Below are positions 53,537-62,085 of a stretch of 64,000 nucleotides of DNA, piece after piece. How positions within the stretch are numbered: position 1 is the stretch's first letter; the number at the start of each line of letters is the position of its first letter. A program made the translations under genes and the position numbers. The stretch is from RGIG3701 sp964438515. GTDB taxonomy: Bacteria; Planctomycetota; Planctomycetia; Pirellulales; Thermoguttaceae. The notes beneath the pieces were generated by a model. The model ran no database searches and was not told where the DNA came from. It saw only the letters and a list, made by a program, of their open reading frames with translations. The stretch lies in assembly GCA_964438515.1 (NCBI GenBank), contig CAYTLK010000008.1:1-64000 (forward strand). Reading direction: 5' to 3'.

Positions 53537-55183
53537 TTACAGACTTTCTACGTAGCGTTCGTACGTGTAGGAAAGAACTTGCGTCTCTCCCGCCGGAAGC
53601 TTCAAGTGCCAGGAAACGGTACTTCTTCGGGCTGTGAGCCGCAGCTCGGAGGCGTCCTGCGTGACGGTTCCATCGTGGTCGGCCGTCAGCGCCTTTCCTT
53701 CGACTGGGACCGTCACTATAATTTCCGCCTCACGCGGTTCAAAGTTCCGAATCGTGACGGTTCCGGTCAGTTGAACGCAATCGAAACTTCGACCCTGCAA
53801 AACGTGAGCCGCAATTTTACGTTCCGTCTCGCTCTGCTGATGTTCCTGACCGATGTTGATCGACTCGGTGAGCGCCAATTCTCCCACACTGTTTTTCGGC
53901 GTGTATTTCAGCGTGTCTTCCGTCAGAGCCTGCGAGCCGGAAACTGCGATGCAGGGTCCCGTCGTCCACGCGGTCGGCGTCTCGTTGTGCACGCGCAGAG
54001 AATGCGTCATTTTCCCTCCCACATTCCACTGATAAATGTGCGAGTATCGTATTTTGTACGAAAACAGCGTCAGCATCGCGCGCTCGCCCCGTCGGAGCGT
54101 CAGATTTTTGCGTGTATAAACCGTATAATCGGACGCTCCGGCCGCATCGATTGCAGGAACGCTTCCCAGCACCTGCTGAACGTTCGTACTTTCTGCCGAA
54201 ACGGGAACGGTCGCTGCGGTGGATGCGGAGGCGGAACGGGAGATTTCCGGCGCGGAATTCATCACCTGCTGCGTCATCATCTGCTGCGGAATTTGAAGAT
54301 TCGCGGAGGCCGCAAGGTTCGTTCCGAGGGTGCGGATCGCCTGACCGACGACGAGCGGCGTCATGAATTCCGTGTGCATAAAATGAGGGACGCCGACGAC
54401 GAGATGAACGTCTGTACCGATTAAATCTTCCGCTTCATTAATAATGGTTCCGCGCAGCGTCAGTTCTGCGGTTTCATCGTCGAGAATCGTCAGCGAGTAT
54501 TCCGGAACCCACGCAATTCCACTGCGCAAATACGACATTCCAAGCGTCACCTCTTTCGTTTCGGAAGAAGAAGTGTCGGAAGAAGCATCCGATTTTTCAG
54601 AATCTTGTTCGATTTTCGAATTTCCCACGTGTACGCGCAGAGGAAGGTCGAGAATCTGCATTTTACGGATTTCCGACAGCGAAACGGCAAAGCGGTCGGA
54701 GTTGGACTCCAGAATCGCGTAGGAATCGGTCAGATTGATGAACTTTCCAGCACTCGTCGTGTCGGTTTCTCCTCTGCGGCAGGTGAGTTCGATATTTAGT
54801 CCCAAACAGGGTGCGAGCGCGGCGTGACGCGCCTCAAGCGTGTCGGGTTTTTGCCGACCGTCAAACTCAAGAATTTCGCCGGGTCCCAACGCAATCGTAT
54901 CGACCGCAGAACCTTCATTTTGCGAGTAAACCGCAAAGGTTCCAAACGCAGCAGGAGGAACGGACGCACCGCGGCACCAACCCTCGTGAAGCTGCACCTT
55001 TCCTTCTTGTACGAAAAATCCCAGCCCGTTTTTGAAAATCGCGACGCTTTTCGTTTGCGGGTGCCAGACGTTCGGGTGTGTTTGTGTGTCGGGCAGAACC
55101 GCCTCCTCTGCGTGCGCTGCGTTCAGGAAGGAACTTCCGGCAAACAAGCAGGCGAGAAGCATGAAAACAAGGTTTTTTCTCAT
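53537..55183 (-). CDS. secreted DUF4139-like protein
   Basis: A 548-residue exported protein with a signal peptide to about residue 25 (NAAHAEE). It follows the plan of DUF4139/mucoidy-inhibitor-like proteins: an opening KSVAIFKNGLGFFVQEG, then a beta-rich middle, SGIAWVPEYSLTILDDETAELTLRGTIINEAEDL (the core motif), and a C-terminal beta sandwich ending in a KLPAGETQVLSYTYERYV segment. Function is unknown; such proteins are seen in envelope and surface contexts. An acidic Ser/Glu stretch (DASSDTSSSETKE) interrupts it. GGGAG precedes the ATG at 55183. After the doubtful gap it would follow the GH42/GH5-like gene by about 30 bases. Confidence 0.7.
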   Translation of the reverse strand: MRKNLVFMLLACLFAGSSFLNAAHAEEAVLPDTQTHPNVWHPQTKSVAIFKNGLGFFVQEGKVQLHEGWCRGASVPPAAFGTFAVYSQNEGSAVDTIALGPGEILEFDGRQKPDTLEARHAALAPCLGLNIELTCRRGETDTTSAGKFINLTDSYAILESNSDRFAVSLSEIRKMQILDLPLRVHVGNSKIEQDSEKSDASSDTSSSETKEVTLGMSYLRSGIAWVPEYSLTILDDETAELTLRGTIINEAEDLIGTDVHLVVGVPHFMHTEFMTPLVVGQAIRTLGTNLAASANLQIPQQMMTQQVMNSAPEISRSASASTAATVPVSAESTNVQQVLGSVPAIDAAGASDYTVYTRKNLTLRRGERAMLTLFSYKIRYSHIYQWNVGGKMTHSLRVHNETPTAWTTGPCIAVSGSQALTEDTLKYTPKNSVGELALTESINIGQEHQQSETERKIAAHVLQGRSFDCVQLTGTVTIRNFEPREAEIIVTVPVEGKALTADHDGTVTQDASELRLTARRSTVSWHLKLPAGETQVLSYTYERYVESL

Positions 55184-55212
55184 CGAAATCTCCCAAAATG
55201 AAATAAGTACAA
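55167..55212. repeat. 46-bp contig end, left copy
   Basis: The 46 bases directly before the N run are identical to the 46 bases directly after it (55313-55358). This pattern is expected when two overlapping contigs are scaffolded without being merged. Confidence 0.85.
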
Positions 55213-55312
55213 NNNNNNNNNNNNNNNNNNNNNNNNNNNNNNNNNNNNNNNNNNNNNNNNNNNNNNNNNNNNNNNNNNNNNNNNNNNNNNNNNNNNNNNN
55301 NNNNNNNNNNNN
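55213..55312. other. probably spurious assembly gap
   Basis: One hundred N between two identical 46-base flanks. If the flanks are one sequence, nothing is missing and the right copy (with a second false start codon at 55329) should be removed. Confidence 0.8.
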
Positions 55313-55360
55313 ACAAGGTTTTTTCTCATCGAAATCTCCCAAAATGAAATAAGTACAATT

Positions 55361-57988
55361 TTATTCTTCAATCGAAATTTCATACCAAACCGTTTTGTAC
55401 TGCGGTCCGATTGAAATGACGGTTTTTCCAGCTTCGTTCGTTGTGACGGGAATTTCGGTGATTCGGTTTCCGTGATGGTTCAGGGCGTATACTTTCACGC
55501 TCGCAGCGTCAGCCGGAATCGTAATTTCCGCAGGAATTCCTTCTGCAACGACGGGCGCGTCTCCCCACGAGCTGAAATGGATGCGGTTTCCCGGACGTTC
55601 TTCGGCGATTTGATTCGAATTTCCGCAGAACCCCGTCGCAGCGAGCAAAATATCGGAGGCTCCATTCGTTCCAAAACCGTTGGCGTTGCGGGACGTCATC
55701 GAAATTGTCGCCCATCCGAGACGGGTTTTTCCGACAGAAAGCGTCACATCGTTTCCTAAATCGAACGTTTTTCCTTCTGTGTATCCCGTAAACAGCTTCG
55801 TGTTGGGCGATTTCACGAGGAAAACGCCTTTTTCGGGGGTGGAATCATCCCAAACCAGTTCGCCGGTGTCGCTCACGTAGATTCCGTTTCGATCGCCGAG
55901 CGCCATTTCAGCGTCGGAAGCGCCCGTTACTTCGTCTTTTTGCGCGTGAAGCGCCACTTCCGTCTGATGCACGAGCGGCATACGTCCGTCCACGCCCATC
56001 TGACCGACGCTGAGACTGAGCGTCTGACGTTTCGCGATTTTTTCGAGTTCCGTCTCCGTCGTAAAATGAGCCGTCACGGTCTCGCGAGCCGGCTGAACGT
56101 CGCCGCGCAGGAACATTGCGGCACACGCAGGAATATGCGCCAGTACGTCCGTTCTGCAAATCATACTGAAAAAGTACGTATTTTTGCCGGGCTGGAAGTC
56201 GGGATTGTGATTGTACGTGTATTCAAACACGCCGTCCCAATCCTGAAACGCCCCGTACGCCCGCAGCATCGGCTGACCTTCGGCCCCGTAATAATTCGGG
56301 AACGGATGATTGTACTCGCTCACCGTGAACGGTTTCCCCGCCACACGCTGACCCGCCATCGACGTCACACAGTTGTACGCGCTGTTTACCATCGGACGAT
56401 TTCCGATTTCCCAGTCGGTGCAGACGCTCGGATGGAGCCAGTATGCGTGATGATCGACGTAATCGAGAGCCGCCTGAACGAACGACGGCGAGTAATTCAG
56501 CTGCGTTCCGGAAACGGGCTGCGGCGCGTGAAGTTCGTCGTGAATGAACGCACACATTCCGCTCCAGTACGCACTTTCCGTGTCGTTGAGGAACTGCGAA
56601 AAGTCGGCACGCAGCACGGGAGGCGCAAATTCGCGGGATTTCAGCACCGGAATGGTTCCGTCTTCGAGCGAGCCGGAGACCTGAAAACCTTTGGCGCCGG
56701 ACTGGAAGGAAAGGTCCGCAATCTCGTATTTTCCGACGGGGAAACGCGTAATCTGCACCTCTGCGGAACTACTGTTTTCTGCGACGATAATCGGAAATGT
56801 GACGGTTTTCCAATCTTTTCCGACGTCGAAACGGGTCAGAAGTCCGAGCGAGCGCCATCCTCCGTCTGTGTCCGCGAGTGCTGTACCGATTTCAGCCGTT
56901 CCGGTTCCGTCGAGGCGTCGAATGCGGAAACTCAGGGTGTATACGCCGTCTTTTTTGACGGAAACACGGCGATGGATTTTCGGGTACATATTTCCGCTTT
57001 CCGCAACGTCGAGCGTCAGGACGCCGCCGGCGCTCTCGGTCGAGACGGAACCTTTTTCCAGAACCTGAAGTTCCCAGGTTTTTCCGTCGAACGCAATCGG
57101 ATCCGTGAATTTTCCTTCAGGAATCTGTTCGTCGTGAAGCGCGATTTCTTCGCATTTCCACAAATCGTTCAACTTTTCGATCGAGCCGTACTTTTTCTGA
57201 AGCCAGACGTTCCACTGACGCTGCATTTCGTCCGCAAACGTCTTCGGAAGCGCATCCATCGCGCCGTTGAGGTAGTTGCGCCACAACGCATTTTCGTTAT
57301 TAATTTCAATCACCGCGACGGACGGTTCCTCAATGTACGCGAGACCCGTGTACGGATTCACGTGCGTGAGGAGTTCGCGTGCGTATTTTTTCTGTTCCTC
57401 AATCATTCGCGGTTCGTAATTGTCGGTCCCTTTATTCGCCCAAGGTCCGCCTTTTTCGAAACCGTCGCGTTCGTCCCAGAATCGAGCAACGTGCAGATTC
57501 ATGTCGACGTAAATCCCTCGTTTTTTCAGTGCAGAAATCAAATAATCCTGTCGGTCGCGCTGTTCGGCACTCAGAATTTTCTGAGTCGTTTCGTTTTCCT
57601 CGACGATTCCCGGCAGAGGGTCAAACATGAAGGTTCCGTAAGCCGAATCAAAGTAATGAAGACGAACGCAGTTGATTCCGAAACGCGCGAGACGCTCCGC
57701 CAGCAGGTCCGCCTCTTCGTGCTTCGGAAAGTTTGCGGGACCGGTGAGATTCGTGGCGTGCAGACGGACGCGGCCCTTCGAATTCACGAAATGTCCGTTC
57801 TCGACGCGGAGAAAACCTCCGTTTCCTGCGGGTGCGTCCAGCAGATGCGCCATACTCGTCGCGTTTTGCGGTCCGTCGTACGAAATCACGAACGGAAACA
57901 GTTCCGAATCCTGTGCGGAAATCGGATTCTGTGTGCAAAGCATCATAAAAGCGGTCAAAAACGCGGCTGAAAGGATTCTTTTTATCAT
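55361..57988 (-). CDS. secreted GH42/GH5-like glycosidase with inserted CBM
   Basis: An 875-residue exported enzyme: signal peptide to about residue 25 (NPISAQ), then a clan-A barrel starting FLRVENGHFVNSKGRVRLHATNL, with GINCVRLHYFDS. The acid/base Glu is probably in VAVIEINNENALW and the nucleophile Glu in KPFTVSEYNHPFP. Between the two halves of the barrel sits a carbohydrate-binding-like beta sandwich (about 300-430) with MYPKIHRRVSVKKDGVYTLSFR and WKTVTFPIIV, as in CBM4/9-type modules. The C-terminal part is beta-rich. Substrate is not readable; beta-galactan, mannan or glucan are options. It heads a likely operon with the DUF4139-like gene downstream. Confidence 0.75.
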   Translation of the reverse strand: MIKRILSAAFLTAFMMLCTQNPISAQDSELFPFVISYDGPQNATSMAHLLDAPAGNGGFLRVENGHFVNSKGRVRLHATNLTGPANFPKHEEADLLAERLARFGINCVRLHYFDSAYGTFMFDPLPGIVEENETTQKILSAEQRDRQDYLISALKKRGIYVDMNLHVARFWDERDGFEKGGPWANKGTDNYEPRMIEEQKKYARELLTHVNPYTGLAYIEEPSVAVIEINNENALWRNYLNGAMDALPKTFADEMQRQWNVWLQKKYGSIEKLNDLWKCEEIALHDEQIPEGKFTDPIAFDGKTWELQVLEKGSVSTESAGGVLTLDVAESGNMYPKIHRRVSVKKDGVYTLSFRIRRLDGTGTAEIGTALADTDGGWRSLGLLTRFDVGKDWKTVTFPIIVAENSSSAEVQITRFPVGKYEIADLSFQSGAKGFQVSGSLEDGTIPVLKSREFAPPVLRADFSQFLNDTESAYWSGMCAFIHDELHAPQPVSGTQLNYSPSFVQAALDYVDHHAYWLHPSVCTDWEIGNRPMVNSAYNCVTSMAGQRVAGKPFTVSEYNHPFPNYYGAEGQPMLRAYGAFQDWDGVFEYTYNHNPDFQPGKNTYFFSMICRTDVLAHIPACAAMFLRGDVQPARETVTAHFTTETELEKIAKRQTLSLSVGQMGVDGRMPLVHQTEVALHAQKDEVTGASDAEMALGDRNGIYVSDTGELVWDDSTPEKGVFLVKSPNTKLFTGYTEGKTFDLGNDVTLSVGKTRLGWATISMTSRNANGFGTNGASDILLAATGFCGNSNQIAEERPGNRIHFSSWGDAPVVAEGIPAEITIPADAASVKVYALNHHGNRITEIPVTTNEAGKTVISIGPQYKTVWYEISIEE

Positions 57989-58039
57989 TTTTAATCTTTC
58001 TTTAATCTATTTTATATTCGAAACTATTCAACAAAAAAA

Positions 58040-60175
58040 CTAAGGTGCGGGTTTGAACCCTTCGGCGCGCACGACCCACTGACCATTTCGGGGAAAACCA
58101 GGAGCCTCGCCGCGAGATCGATCGACCTGCGGCGCGCCGTCCCAGCCGCCCGCCATCATTCCGATTGCGTAAAGCAGGCCGCCGTTTCCGGGGAGGTAGG
58201 GACACGGATTGTTCGCGTTCACGCCACGGGCGTCGTATGCGTTTCGCGGACTGGGATGAAGCAGCATCTCGACCGCAATTTCAGGCTCTCCGACGCGTGC
58301 AGCACACATCGCCGTCCAAGGAAAATCCCAGCCCCAAACGCGGTCCCACTTCCACGTTTCGACGACTTTTTTGAGCGTTCGACGTGCAATTTCGGGGGAG
58401 ACGCCTTCCGTCGGCGGAATCATTCCGTACACGCCGATGAGGTTGGGATGTTCCCAGTTATAATTTTCGTACGAATCGAGCCACTCGGCCGAATGAATCC
58501 AGACGGACTCCGATTCGGGACGGCCCGGAAGGGTCGGAAGGGGCGCAAGATGGTCGGCGATTTCGTCCCATTGTGCGACGCGTTCGAGGCCGAGACGTTC
58601 CCGCCAGAGGTTCGCCTCACGCAGTCCGAAGCGCCAGTATGCGAGATCAAACATGCTGTCGCGCGTGATTCCCCGTTCACTGGGCGGCATCACGGGGTCG
58701 AGGTGGTAAATGCCGTCTTTATCGGGACTTCCGACGTAATCGGCCATATATTTTGCGGTTTCGTCCAGAATTTCCGCCCACTTTTTGAGCGTGTCGGAGT
58801 TGGAACGATTTCGATACTCCAATTCTGCGAAAATCATCGGGTGCGGCTGCTTCCACAACAGAACCTGATTCCCGCTCCACGGAGCCGTCCGACTTTCGGG
58901 ACCCGTCGATTTCTGCCACTGCGCGCCGGCGTACCCCAGCTGTTTTGCGAGCTTTTTCGCCGCCGGAAGATTGTGTTTGTAGCACCCAAGCGCCCGATCG
59001 GAGAGTTCGAGCCGGTCCCAAAGTGCGTAGTGCGCCAGATGCCAGTAAATCATCTCGCCGTGGTACTGACCGCGCCACGGGTCGGTCCCCATCAACCCGG
59101 TTTCTGCCGGCGGATACGAACCTGCGGAATTCGTGCGCATGAGGTACTGCGACAGAACGATGCGCCGTTCCAGTTCGAACCAGCGGGGGTCTTTACTTTC
59201 CGAAAGATCGATGGCCGCGCCGGATTTCCAGTATTTTTCCCACGCATCCGCCGTCGACTTTCGAAGCTGTGCGAAATTCAAATCTTTGTGTTTGAGTTCG
59301 GGCGCACCCTCGTAGAAACCGCAGAAAAACTCGCATGTGTCGCCGTCAGACGCAATTGTAAGCGAGTGACACGTTGGGTTCAGCTGCAAAACGTTGTTTC
59401 CTGCACACTGAATCAGAACAGTGTAGCGGAAATCATCTTCCGTCCTCCGAATGACGGCGCGGTGCGTCGAATTTCCGGGTACGACGGTCGTCGTGTGACG
59501 TTCGTCGGGTCCAAAATCGCCGCTCCAGTTCGCCGTTTGAATCGTCGGATAGGGAAAATCAATCGAAACGAGAATCTTTCCACTCTGTACAAGATTCGAA
59601 ACAACGCGCACCGCCGTGAGGTCGGAATCCATCGAAACGAACGTCTCGACGCGTACCGACTCGCCGTCGATTTGAAATTCTGCGGTGTGCAATCCCGTCC
59701 AAAGGTCGTATTTTCGAGTCGCGGACTGAATTTCGTTGTTCGTAATCGGCGTTCCGTCAGGTCGAGCGAGACGAATGCGCGCGAGGTCGGCGCGGTGCGG
59801 ATTGTCGAACGTCCACTGACGCAGCGTCTGTTTTTCCTTCGGCCACGAATTGTCGCCGGCGTGCGGCTGGTTTCGTCCCTCTTGAAACGTTCCGGTTTCT
59901 GGAACGTCTGCGGCTGTGAATCCGTCCGGCAGCGGAAACGAGTGCCAGCCCCAGTGCGACATCGTGTTTCCCGCAACGGTTTGCAGTCCCGTTCGGTCCA
60001 CATTGAAGCAGAACTCTCCGTTTCCGAGCGGCACAATCGCCCCGGAATCTGTGATTGGGTGACGATTTACGACTTCGTGACGGTCAATTCCCTCCGCGCA
60101 GGCTCTTTCGGCCGTTCCCGCGGCGGCTCCGCAGACGATGCAGCTCAAAAAAAAGAATAAAATGTATCTTTTCAT
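58040..60175 (-). CDS. secreted six-hairpin glycosidase (GH65/GH95-like)
   Basis: A 711-residue exported protein, signal peptide to about residue 27. An N-terminal beta-sandwich (about 30-285) with HPITDSGAIVPLGNGEFCFNVDRTG precedes an (alpha/alpha)6 barrel (about 300-690). Recognisable barrel parts are GTDPWRGQYHGEMIYWHLAHYALWDR and DKDGIYHLDPVMPPSERG; the Glu and Asp residues there are candidates for catalysis. The fold is shared by GH65, GH94 and GH95 enzymes (for example alpha-L-fucosidases of GH95). I cannot decide the family. It lies 51 bases upstream of the GH42/GH5-like gene on the same strand, so the two may be co-transcribed. Confidence 0.7.
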   Translation of the reverse strand: MKRYILFFFLSCIVCGAAAGTAERACAEGIDRHEVVNRHPITDSGAIVPLGNGEFCFNVDRTGLQTVAGNTMSHWGWHSFPLPDGFTAADVPETGTFQEGRNQPHAGDNSWPKEKQTLRQWTFDNPHRADLARIRLARPDGTPITNNEIQSATRKYDLWTGLHTAEFQIDGESVRVETFVSMDSDLTAVRVVSNLVQSGKILVSIDFPYPTIQTANWSGDFGPDERHTTTVVPGNSTHRAVIRRTEDDFRYTVLIQCAGNNVLQLNPTCHSLTIASDGDTCEFFCGFYEGAPELKHKDLNFAQLRKSTADAWEKYWKSGAAIDLSESKDPRWFELERRIVLSQYLMRTNSAGSYPPAETGLMGTDPWRGQYHGEMIYWHLAHYALWDRLELSDRALGCYKHNLPAAKKLAKQLGYAGAQWQKSTGPESRTAPWSGNQVLLWKQPHPMIFAELEYRNRSNSDTLKKWAEILDETAKYMADYVGSPDKDGIYHLDPVMPPSERGITRDSMFDLAYWRFGLREANLWRERLGLERVAQWDEIADHLAPLPTLPGRPESESVWIHSAEWLDSYENYNWEHPNLIGVYGMIPPTEGVSPEIARRTLKKVVETWKWDRVWGWDFPWTAMCAARVGEPEIAVEMLLHPSPRNAYDARGVNANNPCPYLPGNGGLLYAIGMMAGGWDGAPQVDRSRGEAPGFPRNGQWVVRAEGFKPAP

Positions 60176-60220
60176 ACAATTAGTTTCTGTTCTATTAGTT
60201 ATTTGTACAAATTTAAATTA

Positions 60221-60376
60221 TATACGAATCTCACTTTAAAATTCCGGAAATCGTTATGTGTTTTTCGGCTTCGGTTGCACGCGCGATTCACCCTATCGGG
60301 AGAATCTGGCTGCCCGTAATGTCGTGGCGGTCGTGGGGAAAAAACATTTTGAATGTTGTTTTTTCCCCAGACCCCT
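60221..60376. repeat. dispersed repeat family B, copy 3
   Basis: It begins TATACGAATCTCACTTTAAA. GTTTTTCGGCTTCGGTTGCA, CACGCGCGATTCACCCT and GAGAATCTGGCTGCCC match the other copies, and CCCAGACCCC near its end matches copy 1. No second inverted end was found. Confidence 0.6.
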
Positions 60377-60417
60377 TTTTCAAAAACTTCTTGGTATTTA
60401 GTTTTTAGAACATCCTT

Positions 60418-61731
60418 TTACAGCGTCCATCCTTCGCGGCAGGGAGTGCGGAGGAACTCGTTGGCGGCCGGAACGTTCGTCACGCGCATGGCGTCGGCGT
60501 CCCATTCCAGCTTCGCGTCGGCTTTGAAGGCCGTCAGTCCCAAAAGAACGGTTTCCGACAGACGTCCTGAGTATCCAAACGCACAGGTCGTTGCGGCTGG
60601 ATTGTTTTCCTTGCACGCCTGAATCCACTCCGCATGGTGACCGACGGACGGAGCGAGCCATTTTTCCGGACGGACAAAATCCGCGTACTGTTCTTCCGGC
60701 AAAAGTCGGTGCATCCCGTAATCCGCCACGAGCATTCCACGGCTTCCGATGAACAGATTTCCAGCGGCCGGCGGGTTTTTGACCCCTTTTTCTTCCAGAA
60801 TTGGCGGCATCTGACTCGTGTACCACGTCAGACGCACGGGCGGCAGACTCCCATTTTCTCGGGCTGGGAACGTGTATTCGACTCGCAAATCGCCCACAAC
60901 TCCTTCGGGGTCGCGCTGTGTGCCGAACGACTGGACCGTCTCGCAGTCCCGCAGTTTCAGCGCCCAGAACGGAAGGTCCATGTGGTGACAGCCGAAGTCG
61001 CCGAGCAAACCGTTTCCGAACGCCCAATACCGACGCCACTCACCCGGACAGTATTCCGGACTGTACGGACGGTACGCGACGGGACCCAGCCACAAATCCC
61101 AATTCAGCGACGCCGGAACGGGAGGCGTGTTCGTCGGACGTCCTATTTTGACGGGCCGCTCACCTGAAAACCACGTATGAACCTCCGTGACGGTTCCGAT
61201 TGCGCCCGACTGAATGAGTTCCACAACGCGCCGATAGTTTTCCGTTGCGTGAATCTGCGTCCCCATCTGCGTCACGAGTTTGCGCTCTGCGGCGATATTT
61301 TGAAGTGTACGAGTTTCATACACATCGTGAGCCAGCGGTTTTTCACAGTAACAGTGCTTTCCCATTTTCATCGCCATCGCGGCACAAACGGCGTGCGTGT
61401 GGTCGGGAGTCGAAACGACGACGGCGTCGAGTGAGTCTTCCATTTCTTCCAGCATCTTGCGGAAATCCTCGAATTTTCGTGCGTTCGGGACGCGCTGAGA
61501 CGCCGCTTCGAGGTAGTTCGAATCCACATCGCAGATCGCGACGACGTTTTCGCCGATGACGCCCGAAAGATTGGCCGCGCCGCGGTTGCAGGGGCCGATG
61601 ACCGCCACATTCAGCTTGTTCGACGGAGCCGCGTCCGAGCAAAAAGCGGGAACGCAGATTCCGCACGCAGCGAGAGCGGCGGTGTTTCGAAGAAATTGAC
61701 GTCGAGTTTGAATTATTTTTACAGGTTTCAT
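60418..61731 (-). CDS. Tat-exported Gfo/Idh/MocA family oxidoreductase
   Basis: A 437-residue NAD(P)-dependent oxidoreductase or glycosidase. The start carries a twin-arginine motif TRRQFLRNTAA and a hydrophobic stretch, so it is exported folded with its cofactor. The Rossmann part begins KLNVAVIGPCNRGAANLSGV, slightly altered from GxGxxG, then AICDVDSNYLEAA and the EKPLAHD motif with Lys, the family's hallmark. The C-terminal beta domain has MGTQIHATENYRRVVELIQSGAIGTV and GDFGCHHMDLPFWAL. Such proteins are abundant in planctomycetes and act on sugars or glycosides. AAGGA precedes the ATG at 61731. It is separated by 242 bases (repeat copy 3) from the next gene. Confidence 0.85.
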   Translation of the reverse strand: MKPVKIIQTRRQFLRNTAALAACGICVPAFCSDAAPSNKLNVAVIGPCNRGAANLSGVIGENVVAICDVDSNYLEAASQRVPNARKFEDFRKMLEEMEDSLDAVVVSTPDHTHAVCAAMAMKMGKHCYCEKPLAHDVYETRTLQNIAAERKLVTQMGTQIHATENYRRVVELIQSGAIGTVTEVHTWFSGERPVKIGRPTNTPPVPASLNWDLWLGPVAYRPYSPEYCPGEWRRYWAFGNGLLGDFGCHHMDLPFWALKLRDCETVQSFGTQRDPEGVVGDLRVEYTFPARENGSLPPVRLTWYTSQMPPILEEKGVKNPPAAGNLFIGSRGMLVADYGMHRLLPEEQYADFVRPEKWLAPSVGHHAEWIQACKENNPAATTCAFGYSGRLSETVLLGLTAFKADAKLEWDADAMRVTNVPAANEFLRTPCREGWTL

Positions 61732-61984
61732 GGGCGGGTCCTTTTCGGAAAAAAAAGTTAAATGAACAAAATGTGAAAATGTACCAAAAAACGTTCGAAA
61801 CGTTCCTTTTTCTATTGTACTCTGACTTTCGGAAAAATACAACCACCGGGGAGAAGTTTTTACAGAAAAAGTTCAACTCCCGCAAAATCGCGCGGATTTA
61901 GTTACTCAATTGTAAGTGTTTTCACCTATTTTCACCTATTTTTAAAATTTTTGACATTTTTTGACATTTTTACAATTTTTTTTG

Positions 61985-62012
61985 TTGTAATTCAGAAAAA
62001 GCGACGTATAAT
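61985..62012 (+). promoter_or_regulatory. promoter of the last gene
   Basis: TTGTAA at 61985-61990, 16-base spacer, TATAAT at 62007-62012. Just upstream the AT-rich stretch 61917-61980 has short direct repeats (TTTTCACCTA twice, TTGACATTTT twice). Otherwise the 354-base gap 61732-62085 is empty. Confidence 0.6.
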
Positions 62013-62085
62013 ATCAAAATATAAAGATATTCGATGATTGATCGAAATTAGAATCCTAAGTGTTGTACGATATTCAGGTAGATTT

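Noticed and set aside
55313..55342. Extended N-terminus of the DUF4139-like protein across the N run
   Set aside because: It reads through undefined bases and through a duplicate of the true start region; the start at 55183 has its own GGGAG and signal peptide.
55940..57970. 676-codon open frame antisense to the GH42/GH5-like gene
   Set aside because: It is rich in Arg, His, Phe and Val without domain features; it is the mirror of a GC-biased gene on the other strand, which has clear catalytic motifs.
58256..60160. 634-codon open frame antisense to the six-hairpin glycosidase
   Set aside because: Same shadow pattern; no signal peptide, motif or ribosome-binding site.
61917..61980. Double TTGACA as tandem promoters
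   Set aside because: Neither has a good -10 box at 16-18 bases; the TTGTAA-16-TATAAT pair just downstream is better.
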